Assembly: GCA_028871795.1 (NCBI GenBank)
Contig: JAGWMG010000004.1
Location: 62,001 to 126,000 of the forward strand
Length of the DNA stretch: 64,000 nucleotides
Reading direction: 5' to 3'
Source of the DNA: Alphaproteobacteria bacterium
Lineage (GTDB): Bacteria > Pseudomonadota > Alphaproteobacteria > Micropepsales > Micropepsaceae
Shown: piece after piece, positions 1 through 9,334 of the stretch
Numbering within the stretch: position 1 is the stretch's first letter
Layout: the number at the start of each line of letters is the position of its first letter
Position numbers and translations under genes: made by a program
The notes under the pieces: generated by a model
What the model was told of the DNA's origin: nothing
Databases searched by the model: none
The model's input: the letters and a program-made list of their open reading frames with translations, nothing else

Positions 1-197
1 TAGCGGCCGTTGCCGTTCCACATACTTGCCACGGTGTCCAATTCATCCGCCGTGCACACTCGCCATCCGCCACATACGATGCGACGCGTGCAGGCAATTC
101 ACCACAAACGGTTTGCAGGGATGGTTGCGAACGCCATTGTGCTTTCGCTGCAGTCGAAACTAGAATTCCTCCCGGATCAAACCAGGGGCTTCACGCC

Positions 198-578
198 ATG
201 AAACTCTTGCTTCGTCGCAATGAGCGCTCGTCCATAACAGGCAAGCCGATTTATATTCTCGAAATGCGCGCCGAACTTTCAGCGGAGGAGAAGGGCTGGA
301 TCGACAAATACAAATTCGGCCCGTCGCTTCTTTATTCGAAGAAGGGCAAACCGAACGCCAACGCCGACACCTTGGCGGGCGTCGGACAGATTCTTCTCCA
401 CTATGCGATGGACCTCACCGTGTCCGTGAACGACCTCGTGAACGGCAAGAAGATCGAGTGCAAGGACATCATGGAGATGCTGGCCGTCGAAGCACAGATC
501 AAGGAAGCGGCGCAGAATTTCGCGAATGTCCTCCGCGCGGCGTCGCAGTTCGGCGGCGAGGAAGTGATCGAACTCTAA
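198..578 (+). CDS. Conserved hypothetical protein directly upstream of the conjugation-type ATPase
   Basis: ORF of 126 aa; stop is 2 bp before the next ORF, so it probably shares an operon with it. Confidence 0.7.
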   Translation: MKLLLRRNERSSITGKPIYILEMRAELSAEEKGWIDKYKFGPSLLYSKKGKPNANADTLAGVGQILLHYAMDLTVSVNDLVNGKKIECKDIMEMLAVEAQIKEAAQNFANVLRAASQFGGEEVIEL

Positions 579-579
579 C

Positions 580-3183
580 GTGGCGATCAACCTCTTCAGC
601 TGGCTAATCCCCGGCACCAAGGACCGGGAAATCCGGGACACGCGTTCGTCATGGGAGCGCGCCGAGAAAGCATGGAAGGCGTCTCCGCTCGCAACCCAGG
701 ACCCAGGTGGGTTTGCGGACGAAATAGTGCGGGAGGCGATGGGCCGCGTGGATCGGATGCCCGCGGTGCCGGTGCTGACCGCTCTCTGCGAAGCAACTGA
801 AGAACTCGCCCGTGCCGAATCAATCGGCGATGTAGAGCCGTTGTGGAGCGTCATTGAGGAGAATGTCGAGGCCGCGGTCGGATTCCGAGAAATGATCGCG
901 CGCCGCTCGGCATGGGCGACAAATTTCAAGGTGATGCGCGGCGCGTGGGTCAAACTCCTTTCCGGTCCCTACCGCGAATTCGTGAAAGCGCTCCCCGAAT
1001 CGTGCTTCGGGCAATGGGACGAGAAGGGAGAGTTCGAGGTTCCGCTCATCGACCTTCTCGACAATCCCGCCGAGGTTATCGAACGCTTCATTTCGTTTCC
1101 GTTCGACGACCAAGCGCTCAGTCTCAAGCTTTTCGACGAAAATCGCGGGCGTCTCCGTGGTCGCATCGCGGAAGCGTCGGGCATGTCGTTTGCCGACATG
1201 GCGCAGGGAAAGAAGAGCGTCATTCCGCCCACCGCGCAGAAGGGACTGAGCGCGCGTGAACTCTTAGACCTGTATTTGGGCGGTACGCCGTTCGCGGACC
1301 TCTTCGCGCTTCCGGTCCCGTTCTCCGTGCCGCAGCACGTCCGCTTCGAGCACTGCCACGTCATAGGCGGTACGGGACACGGCAAGACGCAGCTGTTGCA
1401 GAAGATGATCTATGCCGACTTGGTCCAGTCGCAATACGACCGCCGTTCCGTGGTCGTCATCGACAGCCAGGGCGACATGATCCAGAAGCTCTCGCGCCTC
1501 GAATTGTTCTCCCCGTTCGTGGGGAACGGCCTCGGTGAGCGGTTAGTGCTTATCGATCCTTCAGACGTGTTGCATCCGGTCGCCCTGAATCTCTTCGATG
1601 CGCACCTGGAGCGTGTCGCGGACTATGACCCCGCCGACCGCGAGCGGGTCTTAAACGGCGTCGTGGAGCTATACGAAACATTCTTCGACGCGCTTCTCGG
1701 GGCCGAACTCACCGCCCGGCAGGACGTGGTTTTTAGATACATCGCCCGCCTCATGCTCGTCATTCCGGGCGCGAATATCGAGACCCTGATGCGCCTCATG
1801 GAGAACGGGCGCGAATACAAGTCGTACATGGACCGGCTGGAGGGAGCCTCCCGCCGCTTTTTCGAGACGGAGTTTTTCAACCCGTCGTTCGCCGCGACGA
1901 AAACCCAAATCTCGAAGCGCTTGTGGGGCGTTCTCTCCACGCCCGCCTTCGACCGCATGTTCTCGCAGAAGGAGAACAAGCTCGACCTCTTCGAGGCCCT
2001 GAACGGCGGGAAAGTGATCCTCGTCAACACCGCGAAGGATTTGCTCAAGGACGAGGGCAGCCGACTGTTCGGCCGATTCTTCATCGCTATGCTCTCGCAA
2101 GCCGTCCTGGAGCGCTCCACGCTCCGGGAGAAAGATCGGAACCCCACGTTCGTGTACGTGGACGAGGCACACGAATACTTCGATGATCGCGTCGAGACGA
2201 TATTGAACCAGGCCCGGAAGTTCAGCGTCGGCCTCACGCTCGCGCACCAAAACCTCGATCAGCTTTCCACGCGACTTCGCGCGACGCTCCTTTCCAATAC
2301 CAGCATCAAGTGCGCGGGAGGCGTGTCCGCGAAGGACGCGCGCACCATCGCTGACGAGTTGCACACGACGCCCGAGTTCATCGACGGCATGAGGCGGAAA
2401 GGCCCGAAGACCGAGTTCGCGGTATGGGTCAAGAACGTCACGCCCCACGCCGTCCGAGTCACGGTCCCGCTCGGATTCCTTGAGCGCCAACACGCGCTCG
2501 ACGAGGAGGATTATGTGGTCCTCCTTGAGCGGAACCGGGAGCGGTATTGCGGTGTGCCCGAGTTCGGCGCGGTATCGTTGCCCCCTCCCAAGCCGCCCAA
2601 CGTTGTAGCACTGCCGCCTTCGCCGGTATCGCTACCGGAGCGTCCGGTACATGTTCAGCCAATTGAACCTCGCGAACTCGGCAAAGGAGGTCCGCAGCAC
2701 CGGTATCTCCAGTCGCTGGTGAAGGAACTGGCGACGGCGCAGGGTCTCAAGGCAACCATCGAAGCGGCGCTGCCGGGGAGCGGGCAGGTGGACGTGCTCC
2801 TGGAGCGGGATGGCGCCCTCGCCGCCGTCGAGATTTCCGTCTCAACGCCCGTCGAGCATGAAATCGAGAACGTGCGGAAGTGCCTCGCAGCGGGGTATCC
2901 CCGCGTGGCAGTGATTCTCGCCAAATCCAGGGCCACACAGGCGAAGTATGAATCTGCCATCCTCGAAGCGTTCTCCGGGGAAGAGAAGCAGCGGGTCTCT
3001 TTCCATACTCCCGAGGGGATACCGGAATATCTCCTTTCCATTGTCCCGAAGGCGGTGCCGAAGGAATCCACCGTCCGCGGATACCGGGTGAAGGTGTCCC
3101 AGGCCGGTACGTCGCCGGAGGAAATCCGCGAGCGCCGGGAGGCGGTGGCAAAGGTGATTGCCCGGTCGCTCACGAGCGGTTAG
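580..3183 (+). CDS. VirD4/TraD/HerA-like DNA-translocating ATPase with C-terminal PD-(D/E)XK-like domain
   Basis: Walker A GGTGHGKTQLLQ, Walker B FVYVDEAHEYF; C-terminal segment GQVDVLLERDGALAAVEISVST resembles a restriction-endonuclease-like fold. Confidence 0.8.
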   Translation: MAINLFSWLIPGTKDREIRDTRSSWERAEKAWKASPLATQDPGGFADEIVREAMGRVDRMPAVPVLTALCEATEELARAESIGDVEPLWSVIEENVEAAVGFREMIARRSAWATNFKVMRGAWVKLLSGPYREFVKALPESCFGQWDEKGEFEVPLIDLLDNPAEVIERFISFPFDDQALSLKLFDENRGRLRGRIAEASGMSFADMAQGKKSVIPPTAQKGLSARELLDLYLGGTPFADLFALPVPFSVPQHVRFEHCHVIGGTGHGKTQLLQKMIYADLVQSQYDRRSVVVIDSQGDMIQKLSRLELFSPFVGNGLGERLVLIDPSDVLHPVALNLFDAHLERVADYDPADRERVLNGVVELYETFFDALLGAELTARQDVVFRYIARLMLVIPGANIETLMRLMENGREYKSYMDRLEGASRRFFETEFFNPSFAATKTQISKRLWGVLSTPAFDRMFSQKENKLDLFEALNGGKVILVNTAKDLLKDEGSRLFGRFFIAMLSQAVLERSTLREKDRNPTFVYVDEAHEYFDDRVETILNQARKFSVGLTLAHQNLDQLSTRLRATLLSNTSIKCAGGVSAKDARTIADELHTTPEFIDGMRRKGPKTEFAVWVKNVTPHAVRVTVPLGFLERQHALDEEDYVVLLERNRERYCGVPEFGAVSLPPPKPPNVVALPPSPVSLPERPVHVQPIEPRELGKGGPQHRYLQSLVKELATAQGLKATIEAALPGSGQVDVLLERDGALAAVEISVSTPVEHEIENVRKCLAAGYPRVAVILAKSRATQAKYESAILEAFSGEEKQRVSFHTPEGIPEYLLSIVPKAVPKESTVRGYRVKVSQAGTSPEEIRERREAVAKVIARSLTSG

Positions 3184-3255
3184 AGGTCGCGGCAATTCGT
3201 ATCCCAACTACGCTCGGTGACGACACAATCCTCTCGGCCTTCTGGTCGTCTGTTG

Positions 3256-3501
3256 TCAGTGCCTCACACCGTCCGAAAGACTCCGTGACCCGGCCAGGGT
3301 GATGGCGACTTCCCCTTCCAGCGTGGCCCGCTCCGCCTCGTCCAGCTCCGCGTAACGGGAGGAGATGTGGTTCGAGATACGCGACCAATCCGCTCCCCAG
3401 ATCGCCATCGCTTCCCGGCACCACTTTTCTACCAGCACTGCCAGAGAGGCGTGTCGTTCCGTCGCGCTCAACATTTTTGATGGGTTACTCAAAGTACCCA
3501 T
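3256..3501 (-). CDS. Small hypothetical protein
   Basis: 81 aa ORF in an otherwise empty interval between two plus-strand genes. Confidence 0.4.
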   Translation of the reverse strand: MGTLSNPSKMLSATERHASLAVLVEKWCREAMAIWGADWSRISNHISSRYAELDEAERATLEGEVAITLAGSRSLSDGVRH

Positions 3502-3567
3502 ATCTCCGCAAACCGCCCTGAATCACCCAGAGATGCTCGGGGAACTTGAAGGAGCGCACAACGAGCC

Positions 3568-4137
3568 ATGTCTGGAAACGAACACGTATTGAGCGGGCAC
3601 AATGCTCTCAGGATAGAAATCGTGACCACGATGGAACAATTGCAGCACGCATACGCCGTCCGGGCAATCTGCTTCATGGAGGAAACGGGCTTGCCCGCCG
3701 ACCACGCCTTCGACGGGAACGACCTGCAGGCGACGCACGTCGTCGCATACATCCACGACGAGCCGGTGGGGGCGCTCCGCATCAGGTGGTTCAGCAATTT
3801 CGCCAAGATAGAACGCTCCGCGTTCCGCAAGGCGTACCGCCATCCGCGATACCTCAAGATGGCCGCCGAGTTCGTGTTCACCCACATCGCGCGGAAGGGT
3901 TATGCGCGCGTGATTACCCACGCCTCGCCCGGCTATGCGAGACTGTGGCGAAGCGTACTCGGCTTCACGGAGGTTTCGGGGAAGCCGCCAGCCGTCTATC
4001 ACGATGAACCCCACGTCGAGCTGATTAAAGAGCTGACCGTCCCGGAAAGCGCGATCACGCTCGCGACGGACCCGGCGGTCTTGTTCCGGACGGAGGGAGA
4101 TTGGGACCGGGCAGCCAAGCACGAGCAACTCCATTGA
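3568..4137 (+). CDS. GNAT-fold acyl/acetyltransferase
   Basis: Pattern AYAVRAICFMEETG...GALRIRWF...EFVFTHIARKGYARVITHASPGYARLWRSVLGF. Confidence 0.65.
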   Translation: MSGNEHVLSGHNALRIEIVTTMEQLQHAYAVRAICFMEETGLPADHAFDGNDLQATHVVAYIHDEPVGALRIRWFSNFAKIERSAFRKAYRHPRYLKMAAEFVFTHIARKGYARVITHASPGYARLWRSVLGFTEVSGKPPAVYHDEPHVELIKELTVPESAITLATDPAVLFRTEGDWDRAAKHEQLH

Positions 4138-4421
4138 AACCGCGCGTACGCAGAAACGGCGTGTCCACGGACTACCGGTATCTGAAACAGATTTTTGAGA
4201 TTCACGGTTTTGCCGTTCGTCGGCTCGTGGGGGGAGAATACAAGATGCTCCCGGAGCTTGCTGAGCTGTGCGAAGACATCGGGAACCTCTACCTCGATGT
4301 CTCCGACGAAATCCGCGAGAGCATCATGTCGGGGAACGAACAGCAGACTGCAAAGGCGGAAACACGGCAATCCGGTCAAGGGTACCTTCAAATACGTCCT
4401 TTGGAAGGTGGCGGAGGTTGA
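4134..4421 (+). CDS. Hypothetical protein (TTG start overlapping the previous stop)
   Basis: In frame with ORF 4101-4421; TTGA overlap at 4134-4137; 3' end overlaps the convergent LysR ORF. Confidence 0.4.
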   Translation: MKPRVRRNGVSTDYRYLKQIFEIHGFAVRRLVGGEYKMLPELAELCEDIGNLYLDVSDEIRESIMSGNEQQTAKAETRQSGQGYLQIRPLEGGGG

Positions 4422-5493
4422 GATCGGGCGCAAACCAAGACGAAGAAGGGCTGAATAGCTCGGACAGCCAGTCGTACACGAGCCGTACGGGCTTTGCCTG
4501 CAGGCGGTCGGACATCGCCAGAATATGCAAGGGCAGTGCGATGTGCACATCAAGGTCGAGCGGGATGGCGACCGGGTCGGCAAGGGTATAGCTGCCCAAC
4601 AGGGCGATCCCCATGCCGGACTTCGCGAGAAGCGCGTAGGCGAAAGAATTATCGCACCAGTGCGCGATGACGCCTCGTGATACCGCTTTCTGCCATTGAT
4701 CCCACACGCCCGTCTTTGCCGCGTAGTATTCCGTGTCCAAGAAGAAATGCGCTTCGAGATTCGACCGGGTCGGCATGCCGTAGCGTTCGACATAGCTGCG
4801 GCTGGCCTGCGGGATGAGGTGCACACATCCGAGCGCTCGCGATGTGATACCGCCGTTTGCCGGCATATACCCCACCATGATGTCGGCCTGGTTGTCGCGG
4901 AAGGCGGTCAGGCTGGTCGGGTTGCGGACATGCAGTTGAATCTTCGGGTACCGTTCGCTGAAGGCCGGAAGGCTTGGCGCGATGAACAGGCCGGCCAGCG
5001 CCTCGGTCACGCTCACCCTGACAAGTCCCTCGGCGCCTTTGCTTTCGGCCAGAAGGTCGTGAGAAATTTCGAACAGTTTTTCATCGAGTGCGATCAGTGT
5101 CTCCGCAAGTTCTCGGCCTTTGTTCGTGAGCTTGATGTTGTTTTGCGAGGATACGACGAGCTGCGAGCCGACGACGTCTTGGAGGCGGCGGACTTGGCGG
5201 CTCACCGTCGGCTGGCTCATGCCGAGTTCTTCCGCGGCGCGGTTGAAGGACTTGGCCTTCGCCACCGCCAGGAAAACGCGCAACTCGCCCCAGAACGGCC
5301 CGCTGAGAATCCGTGGGTTATCAAGCGGCGACTGGTTGAGCGTTTTTTGCGTCTGGTCGAACGGGGCAGGCGGATGTGGCGCCGGACGCTGCTTGGCGTA
5401 GTGGGAAGTCGGGCGCATCGGTCTCTTTCCCCTCGACACGCGCGATTTATTCGGGCGGACTCGCGGGCGACTATTTGAACCCAAGAACTTCAT
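4324..5493 (-). CDS. LysR-family transcriptional regulator (start may be at 5418)
   Basis: N-terminal HTH FLAVAKAKSFNRAAEELGMSQPTVSRQVRRLQ followed by a substrate-binding domain. Confidence 0.88.
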   Translation of the reverse strand: MKFLGSNSRPRVRPNKSRVSRGKRPMRPTSHYAKQRPAPHPPAPFDQTQKTLNQSPLDNPRILSGPFWGELRVFLAVAKAKSFNRAAEELGMSQPTVSRQVRRLQDVVGSQLVVSSQNNIKLTNKGRELAETLIALDEKLFEISHDLLAESKGAEGLVRVSVTEALAGLFIAPSLPAFSERYPKIQLHVRNPTSLTAFRDNQADIMVGYMPANGGITSRALGCVHLIPQASRSYVERYGMPTRSNLEAHFFLDTEYYAAKTGVWDQWQKAVSRGVIAHWCDNSFAYALLAKSGMGIALLGSYTLADPVAIPLDLDVHIALPLHILAMSDRLQAKPVRLVYDWLSELFSPSSSWFAPDLNLRHLPKDVFEGTLDRIAVFPPLQSAVRSPT

Positions 5494-5672
5494 CCTGAGA
5501 AAGAGGGAAGTGAGGATAAAACGGCGCCATAGCGATTAACGCACAACTTTGTCGTGCTGCTCGGCTTAGGGCCGCGCATCACATCGATTCCCAATCGCTC
5601 ACCGTCGGATTATCCTTTGACGGCCGCTGGAGCGGCGGTCGGATCGTGGTATCCTCGCCCCTCGGAGAGCCT

Positions 5673-5945
5673 ATGAGACTGACTATCGCGCTTTTGTTCG
5701 CGGCGCTCTCGGCAACGGCGGCTCTCGCCGCCATGTCGGATGCCGAGATCAAGCAAGCCGTCATCCAGGAATCCATCGCGAGCTATCCCGGGGCGTGCGC
5801 GTGCCCCTATAACGTCGCACGGAACGGCAGCAGGTGCGGACGGCGGAGCGCATACAGCCGGCCAGGCGGATACGCTCCGATCTGCTATGAAGTCCAGGTG
5901 AAGCGGGAAATGATCCGCGCATACTGCCAACAGCATGGGCAGTAG
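5673..5945 (+). CDS. Small secreted cysteine-containing protein
   Basis: Signal peptide MRLTIALLFAALSATAALAA followed by CACPYNVARNGSRCGRRSAYSRPGGYAPICY. Confidence 0.7.
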   Translation: MRLTIALLFAALSATAALAAMSDAEIKQAVIQESIASYPGACACPYNVARNGSRCGRRSAYSRPGGYAPICYEVQVKREMIRAYCQQHGQ

Positions 5946-6146
5946 ATGGAAGACATCGACATCTGGCGCAGCGCCAACCAGCTCATCACATCGTACGGCG
6001 ACAAAGCCGCGGAGGTCGCGGCGGGCAAGGTGATCGAAATGCAGCGCGCCAAGGATGGGGAAGGCATGGCCGTGTGGGTCAGCGTCATGCTGGCGATTCG
6101 GGAACTGACGAAGGACGAGGTCGATCCTGGGAGTCCAATCAACTAA
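5946..6146 (+). CDS. Small hypothetical protein (DUF6961-like)
   Basis: 66 aa, DIWRSANQLITSYGDKAAEVAAGK...AVWVSVMLAIREL; starts directly after the previous stop. Confidence 0.55.
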   Translation: MEDIDIWRSANQLITSYGDKAAEVAAGKVIEMQRAKDGEGMAVWVSVMLAIRELTKDEVDPGSPIN

Positions 6147-6192
6147 GGACATTCCTGTTGGGCGAAGGCTTCCGCTTTTGATCGGGGAGCCT

Positions 6193-6660
6193 CTAGGGCG
6201 ACAGCTTTTCATCAATCCGCAATTCCTCGACGAGGCGGTCCAATTCAGGCAGACGGCTCCTTGGCCGTCCGCCGCGCTCCCACTTGAGGACTGTCGCTTT
6301 ATCAACTCCCAGCATACCCGCCAGGTCGGCGCGGGACATGCCCCGGTGGCGGCACACATAGGCGATCTGCTGAGGGATGGTTATGGGATCGGGACAGACG
6401 GGGTCGAAGCCCAGGAACCGGATGATGGCCGGCCAACATTCGTTCTCGGGCTGATGTGCTCCGCTTTCCCACTGCGTCACGGCAGCGCCCCGCACCCCTA
6501 TGAGCGTCGCCGCGGCTTTGCGGGTTAAGCCGAGAGTTGCGCGCCGGTGCCGCAGGTGCCCGGCCAACCCCTTTGGCTTCCAGGCAGGAGGAGGATTTTT
6601 GGCGGATTTCAGCCATAAATTCTCAACCGCCAAAAAGGGAACGCCCAAGAAGGCTTGCAA
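6193..6660 (-). CDS. XRE-family regulator with two helix-turn-helix segments
   Basis: LGLTRKAAATLIGVRGAAVTQWESGAHQPE and GMSRADLAGMLGVDKATVLKWERGGRPR; true start probably downstream of 6660 (minus sense). Confidence 0.75.
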   Translation of the reverse strand: MQAFLGVPFLAVENLWLKSAKNPPPAWKPKGLAGHLRHRRATLGLTRKAAATLIGVRGAAVTQWESGAHQPENECWPAIIRFLGFDPVCPDPITIPQQIAYVCRHRGMSRADLAGMLGVDKATVLKWERGGRPRSRLPELDRLVEELRIDEKLSP

Positions 6661-7552
6661 TTACGCCCTGCGGTTCGCACGGGGCGATTTTCTCGTGGTC
6701 TACGATGCCGAAGACCGCCCCGAGCCCGATCAGCTGCGCAAGGCGGTCAAGCGCTTCCGCGAGGCGCCGCCCGAAACCGCATGTCTTCAGGCCCGCCTGT
6801 CGATCGACAATGCGGACGATTCCTGGATCGCGCGCATGTTCGCGCTCGACTATGCCGTTTGGTTCAAGGCGCTTCTGCCGGGATTGGACAGCCTTGGCGT
6901 TCCGATGCCGCTCGGCGGCACGTCGAACCATTTCCGCACTTCGATCCTGCGGGCGGTCGGCGGCTGGGACCCGTTCAATGTGACGGAGGACGCCGATCTG
7001 GGCATCCGTTTGGCACAACTGGGGTACGGGATCTCGATGCTCGACTCGACGACATTCGAGGAAGCTCCCGTGCGGCTGGGTTCCTGGCTCAAGCAGCGTT
7101 CGCGCTGGCTCAAGGGTTATATGCAGACCTGGCTGGTGCACATGCGCGACCCGGCCGCCCTCACCAGACGGGTTGGCTGGCGCGGTGTCTTGGCAATGCA
7201 ATTGTTCCTTGGCGGCGCGGTGTGGTCCGCCCTTTTCAATCCCGTGCTGTGGCTGGTGTTTGTTGTTTCCTGCGTTTGTTTGCGTTCGCATGGAGATCTG
7301 CGGGCGGTGGAAATGCTGGCGCGGATTTCGGGACTTGGTCTGCTCGCGGCCAACGTCCTGCTCAGCGGCCTCGCCATCTCCGGCGCGCGACGCAAAATGG
7401 TTCTGGTGTGGTGTGCGCTCTGTTTCACATTCTATTGGGTCCTGATTTCCGTCGCTGCGTACCGGGGCCTTTGGCAGCTCGTCTTCAAGCCGTTCTATTG
7501 GGAAAAGACGGCGCACGGGCAGGGCCGTTCGCACGATATTCCCGGTTCTTAG
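6646..7552 (+). pseudogene. Family-2 glycosyltransferase, N-terminally truncated
   Basis: KACNYALRFARGDFLVVYDAEDRPEPDQL...TEDADLGIRLAQLGYG...KQRSRWLKGYMQTW is the interior and C-terminus of a processive-type GT2; the N-terminal part is absent. Confidence 0.75.
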
Positions 7553-7555
7553 GCC

Positions 7556-8347
7556 ATGCGGTTCCTTCTGACCGCGGCAGTCCTTTTCCTCGCCGGCTTC
7601 TGCACGGAATTCGCGCGCGCGGGCGCTTGGACGCTGGATCGCGGTCAAGTGCAGGTCATTTCCGGCGTGACCATGAGCACGGCGTCGCGCAGGTTTGATG
7701 CCGCGGGCAGGCCGACGCAAAAGGTCGTGTTCGAAAAGTTGTTTGGCCAGAGCTGTCTTGAATACGGTTTGACGGACGCCGTCACGCTTTACCTGGCGCC
7801 CGAATACGTGATGGCGCGATCGGGCGCTCAAGGCGCGGCCGCGATCCCGGCGCGCAACGCCGCGGTCGAGGCGGGCGCTCGCGTGCTCTTGCTCACGCGC
7901 ATCGGCATGTTTTCGGTCCAGGGCTCGGCAAAAACCGCCGGGGCCTTCGATATGGCGACCTCGGCCTACAAGGCTGCTGGCCGTCAGGTCGAGCTTCGCC
8001 TTTTGTACGGCAGAAACTACAAGCTGCTGGGACTCGATGGTTTCGCCGATCTGCAAGCGGCGGAGCGCTGGATCAGGCGACCTCGCCCGAACGAAATGGC
8101 GATCGATGCTACGATAGGACTGTGGTTTACTCCCAAGACGCTGGCGATGTTCAAGAGCTACAACATCGTCAGCGGCGGAGGCGTCAAGGCGCCATACACC
8201 TATTACCGCATGCACAAGCTCGAACTGTCGGTCGTGCGCCAACTAACCAGCTCGTGGTTCGTGCAGGTCCTCGCTTTCGCGTCTCCGGCGGGGCAAAACA
8301 TCGTCGCCGAACATGGGATCGGCTCGGCGCTGTGGTACCGTTTCTAG
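7556..8347 (+). CDS. Secreted or outer-membrane hypothetical protein
   Basis: Signal peptide MRFLLTAAVLFLAGFCTEFARA; starts 3 bp after the GT stop. Confidence 0.65.
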   Translation: MRFLLTAAVLFLAGFCTEFARAGAWTLDRGQVQVISGVTMSTASRRFDAAGRPTQKVVFEKLFGQSCLEYGLTDAVTLYLAPEYVMARSGAQGAAAIPARNAAVEAGARVLLLTRIGMFSVQGSAKTAGAFDMATSAYKAAGRQVELRLLYGRNYKLLGLDGFADLQAAERWIRRPRPNEMAIDATIGLWFTPKTLAMFKSYNIVSGGGVKAPYTYYRMHKLELSVVRQLTSSWFVQVLAFASPAGQNIVAEHGIGSALWYRF

Positions 8348-8435
8348 GCTTCACTAGGCGCGAACTGCGACGGGGCCAAAAGTCACTCGAAACGGAATGG
8401 ATGTTCTCTTTTTCGCGCTAACCATTTGATTTTAT

Positions 8436-8511
8436 TGGTGCCGGCTGGGGGACTCGAACCCGCGACCCCGTGATTACAAATCACGTGCTCTACCAACTGA
8501 GCTAAGCCGGC
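8436..8511 (-). tRNA. tRNA-Thr (UGU)
   Basis: Minus strand gccggcttagctcagttggtagagcacgtgatttgtaatcacggggtcgcgggttcgagtcccccagccggcacca; anticodon TGT, encoded CCA. Confidence 0.95.
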
Positions 8512-8555
8512 CTGCCCACGGGCATATTACGGCGCCGGGCGGCGCGCAACCTTCG

Positions 8556-9236
8556 TCAGGCGCCTGGGCGCGGCGATATCGAGATCTTGTCCGGCGCCAG
8601 CGCACCCCCCGACAGGATCATCGCCATGGCCTGGTCGATCGGGATGTCGGTGGGGATGAGCTTCGCCACGGGCAGGATTTCGAGATAGCCCGTGGTCGGG
8701 TTGGGGGCGGTCGGCACGAAAACCGTGGCCAGTTCCTCGCCTGTCCTGGAATCCGGGAAAACGCGCATGACGAAGGCGAGCGTCTTCAGACCTTCGTGCG
8801 GAAACTCGATCAAGACCACGCGCTGGGCTTCGTCCGGTGTTTGCCGCAGCACGTCCACCAGTTTCTTCGAAGCCGAATAGATGGTCTCGACAAGAGGAAT
8901 CCGCGTGATGATCCGCTCGAAGACGTGGATCAGACGCTGACCGATCACGCGCGAGGCGATGGCGCCGATGGAATAGAGGGCAAGCAGAGCCACAAGCACG
9001 GCGATCAGCCAACGTACCGTCACGCTTTCCAAAAGCGGCGCCAGGCTCGGCACGCGGTCATCGAGGAAGTCCGTCAACTCGAGGGCCAGCGGGTGCCCGG
9101 CCTGCGACAGCACGTCGAGGAAGAAGTCGAATACCAGCCATACCGCGATCAGCGGCGAAATCGTCAAGATGCCCGCCAGCAGGTTTCCCCGGAAGTTGGC
9201 GTGGTAGAACGATCGCCGTTCCGGCGTGTTTGTCAT
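8556..9236 (-). CDS. DUF502 family membrane protein
   Basis: FRGNLLAGILTISPLIAVWLVFDFFL and PLVETIYSASKKLVDVLRQ. Confidence 0.85.
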   Translation of the reverse strand: MTNTPERRSFYHANFRGNLLAGILTISPLIAVWLVFDFFLDVLSQAGHPLALELTDFLDDRVPSLAPLLESVTVRWLIAVLVALLALYSIGAIASRVIGQRLIHVFERIITRIPLVETIYSASKKLVDVLRQTPDEAQRVVLIEFPHEGLKTLAFVMRVFPDSRTGEELATVFVPTAPNPTTGYLEILPVAKLIPTDIPIDQAMAMILSGGALAPDKISISPRPGA

Positions 9237-9334
9237 GGCGGCCCTGGCCTGCTCGTTCGAGCGAATATGTTGGACGGATTCGCGCTCCCCTGTAATCTCC
9301 GGGCTCTGCTTCGAACTTGCAACTGTCGGTCCAT

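Noticed and set aside
6500-6645. N-terminal ~50 residues of the 350-aa glycosyltransferase ORF
   Set aside because: Antisense to the XRE gene and unrelated to glycosyltransferases; chance in-frame extension across the junction.
8436-8511. tRNA-Thr as the island attachment site
   Set aside because: It lies ~1.8 kb inside the core side of the junction, with intact flanking genes and no visible direct repeat at ~6645.
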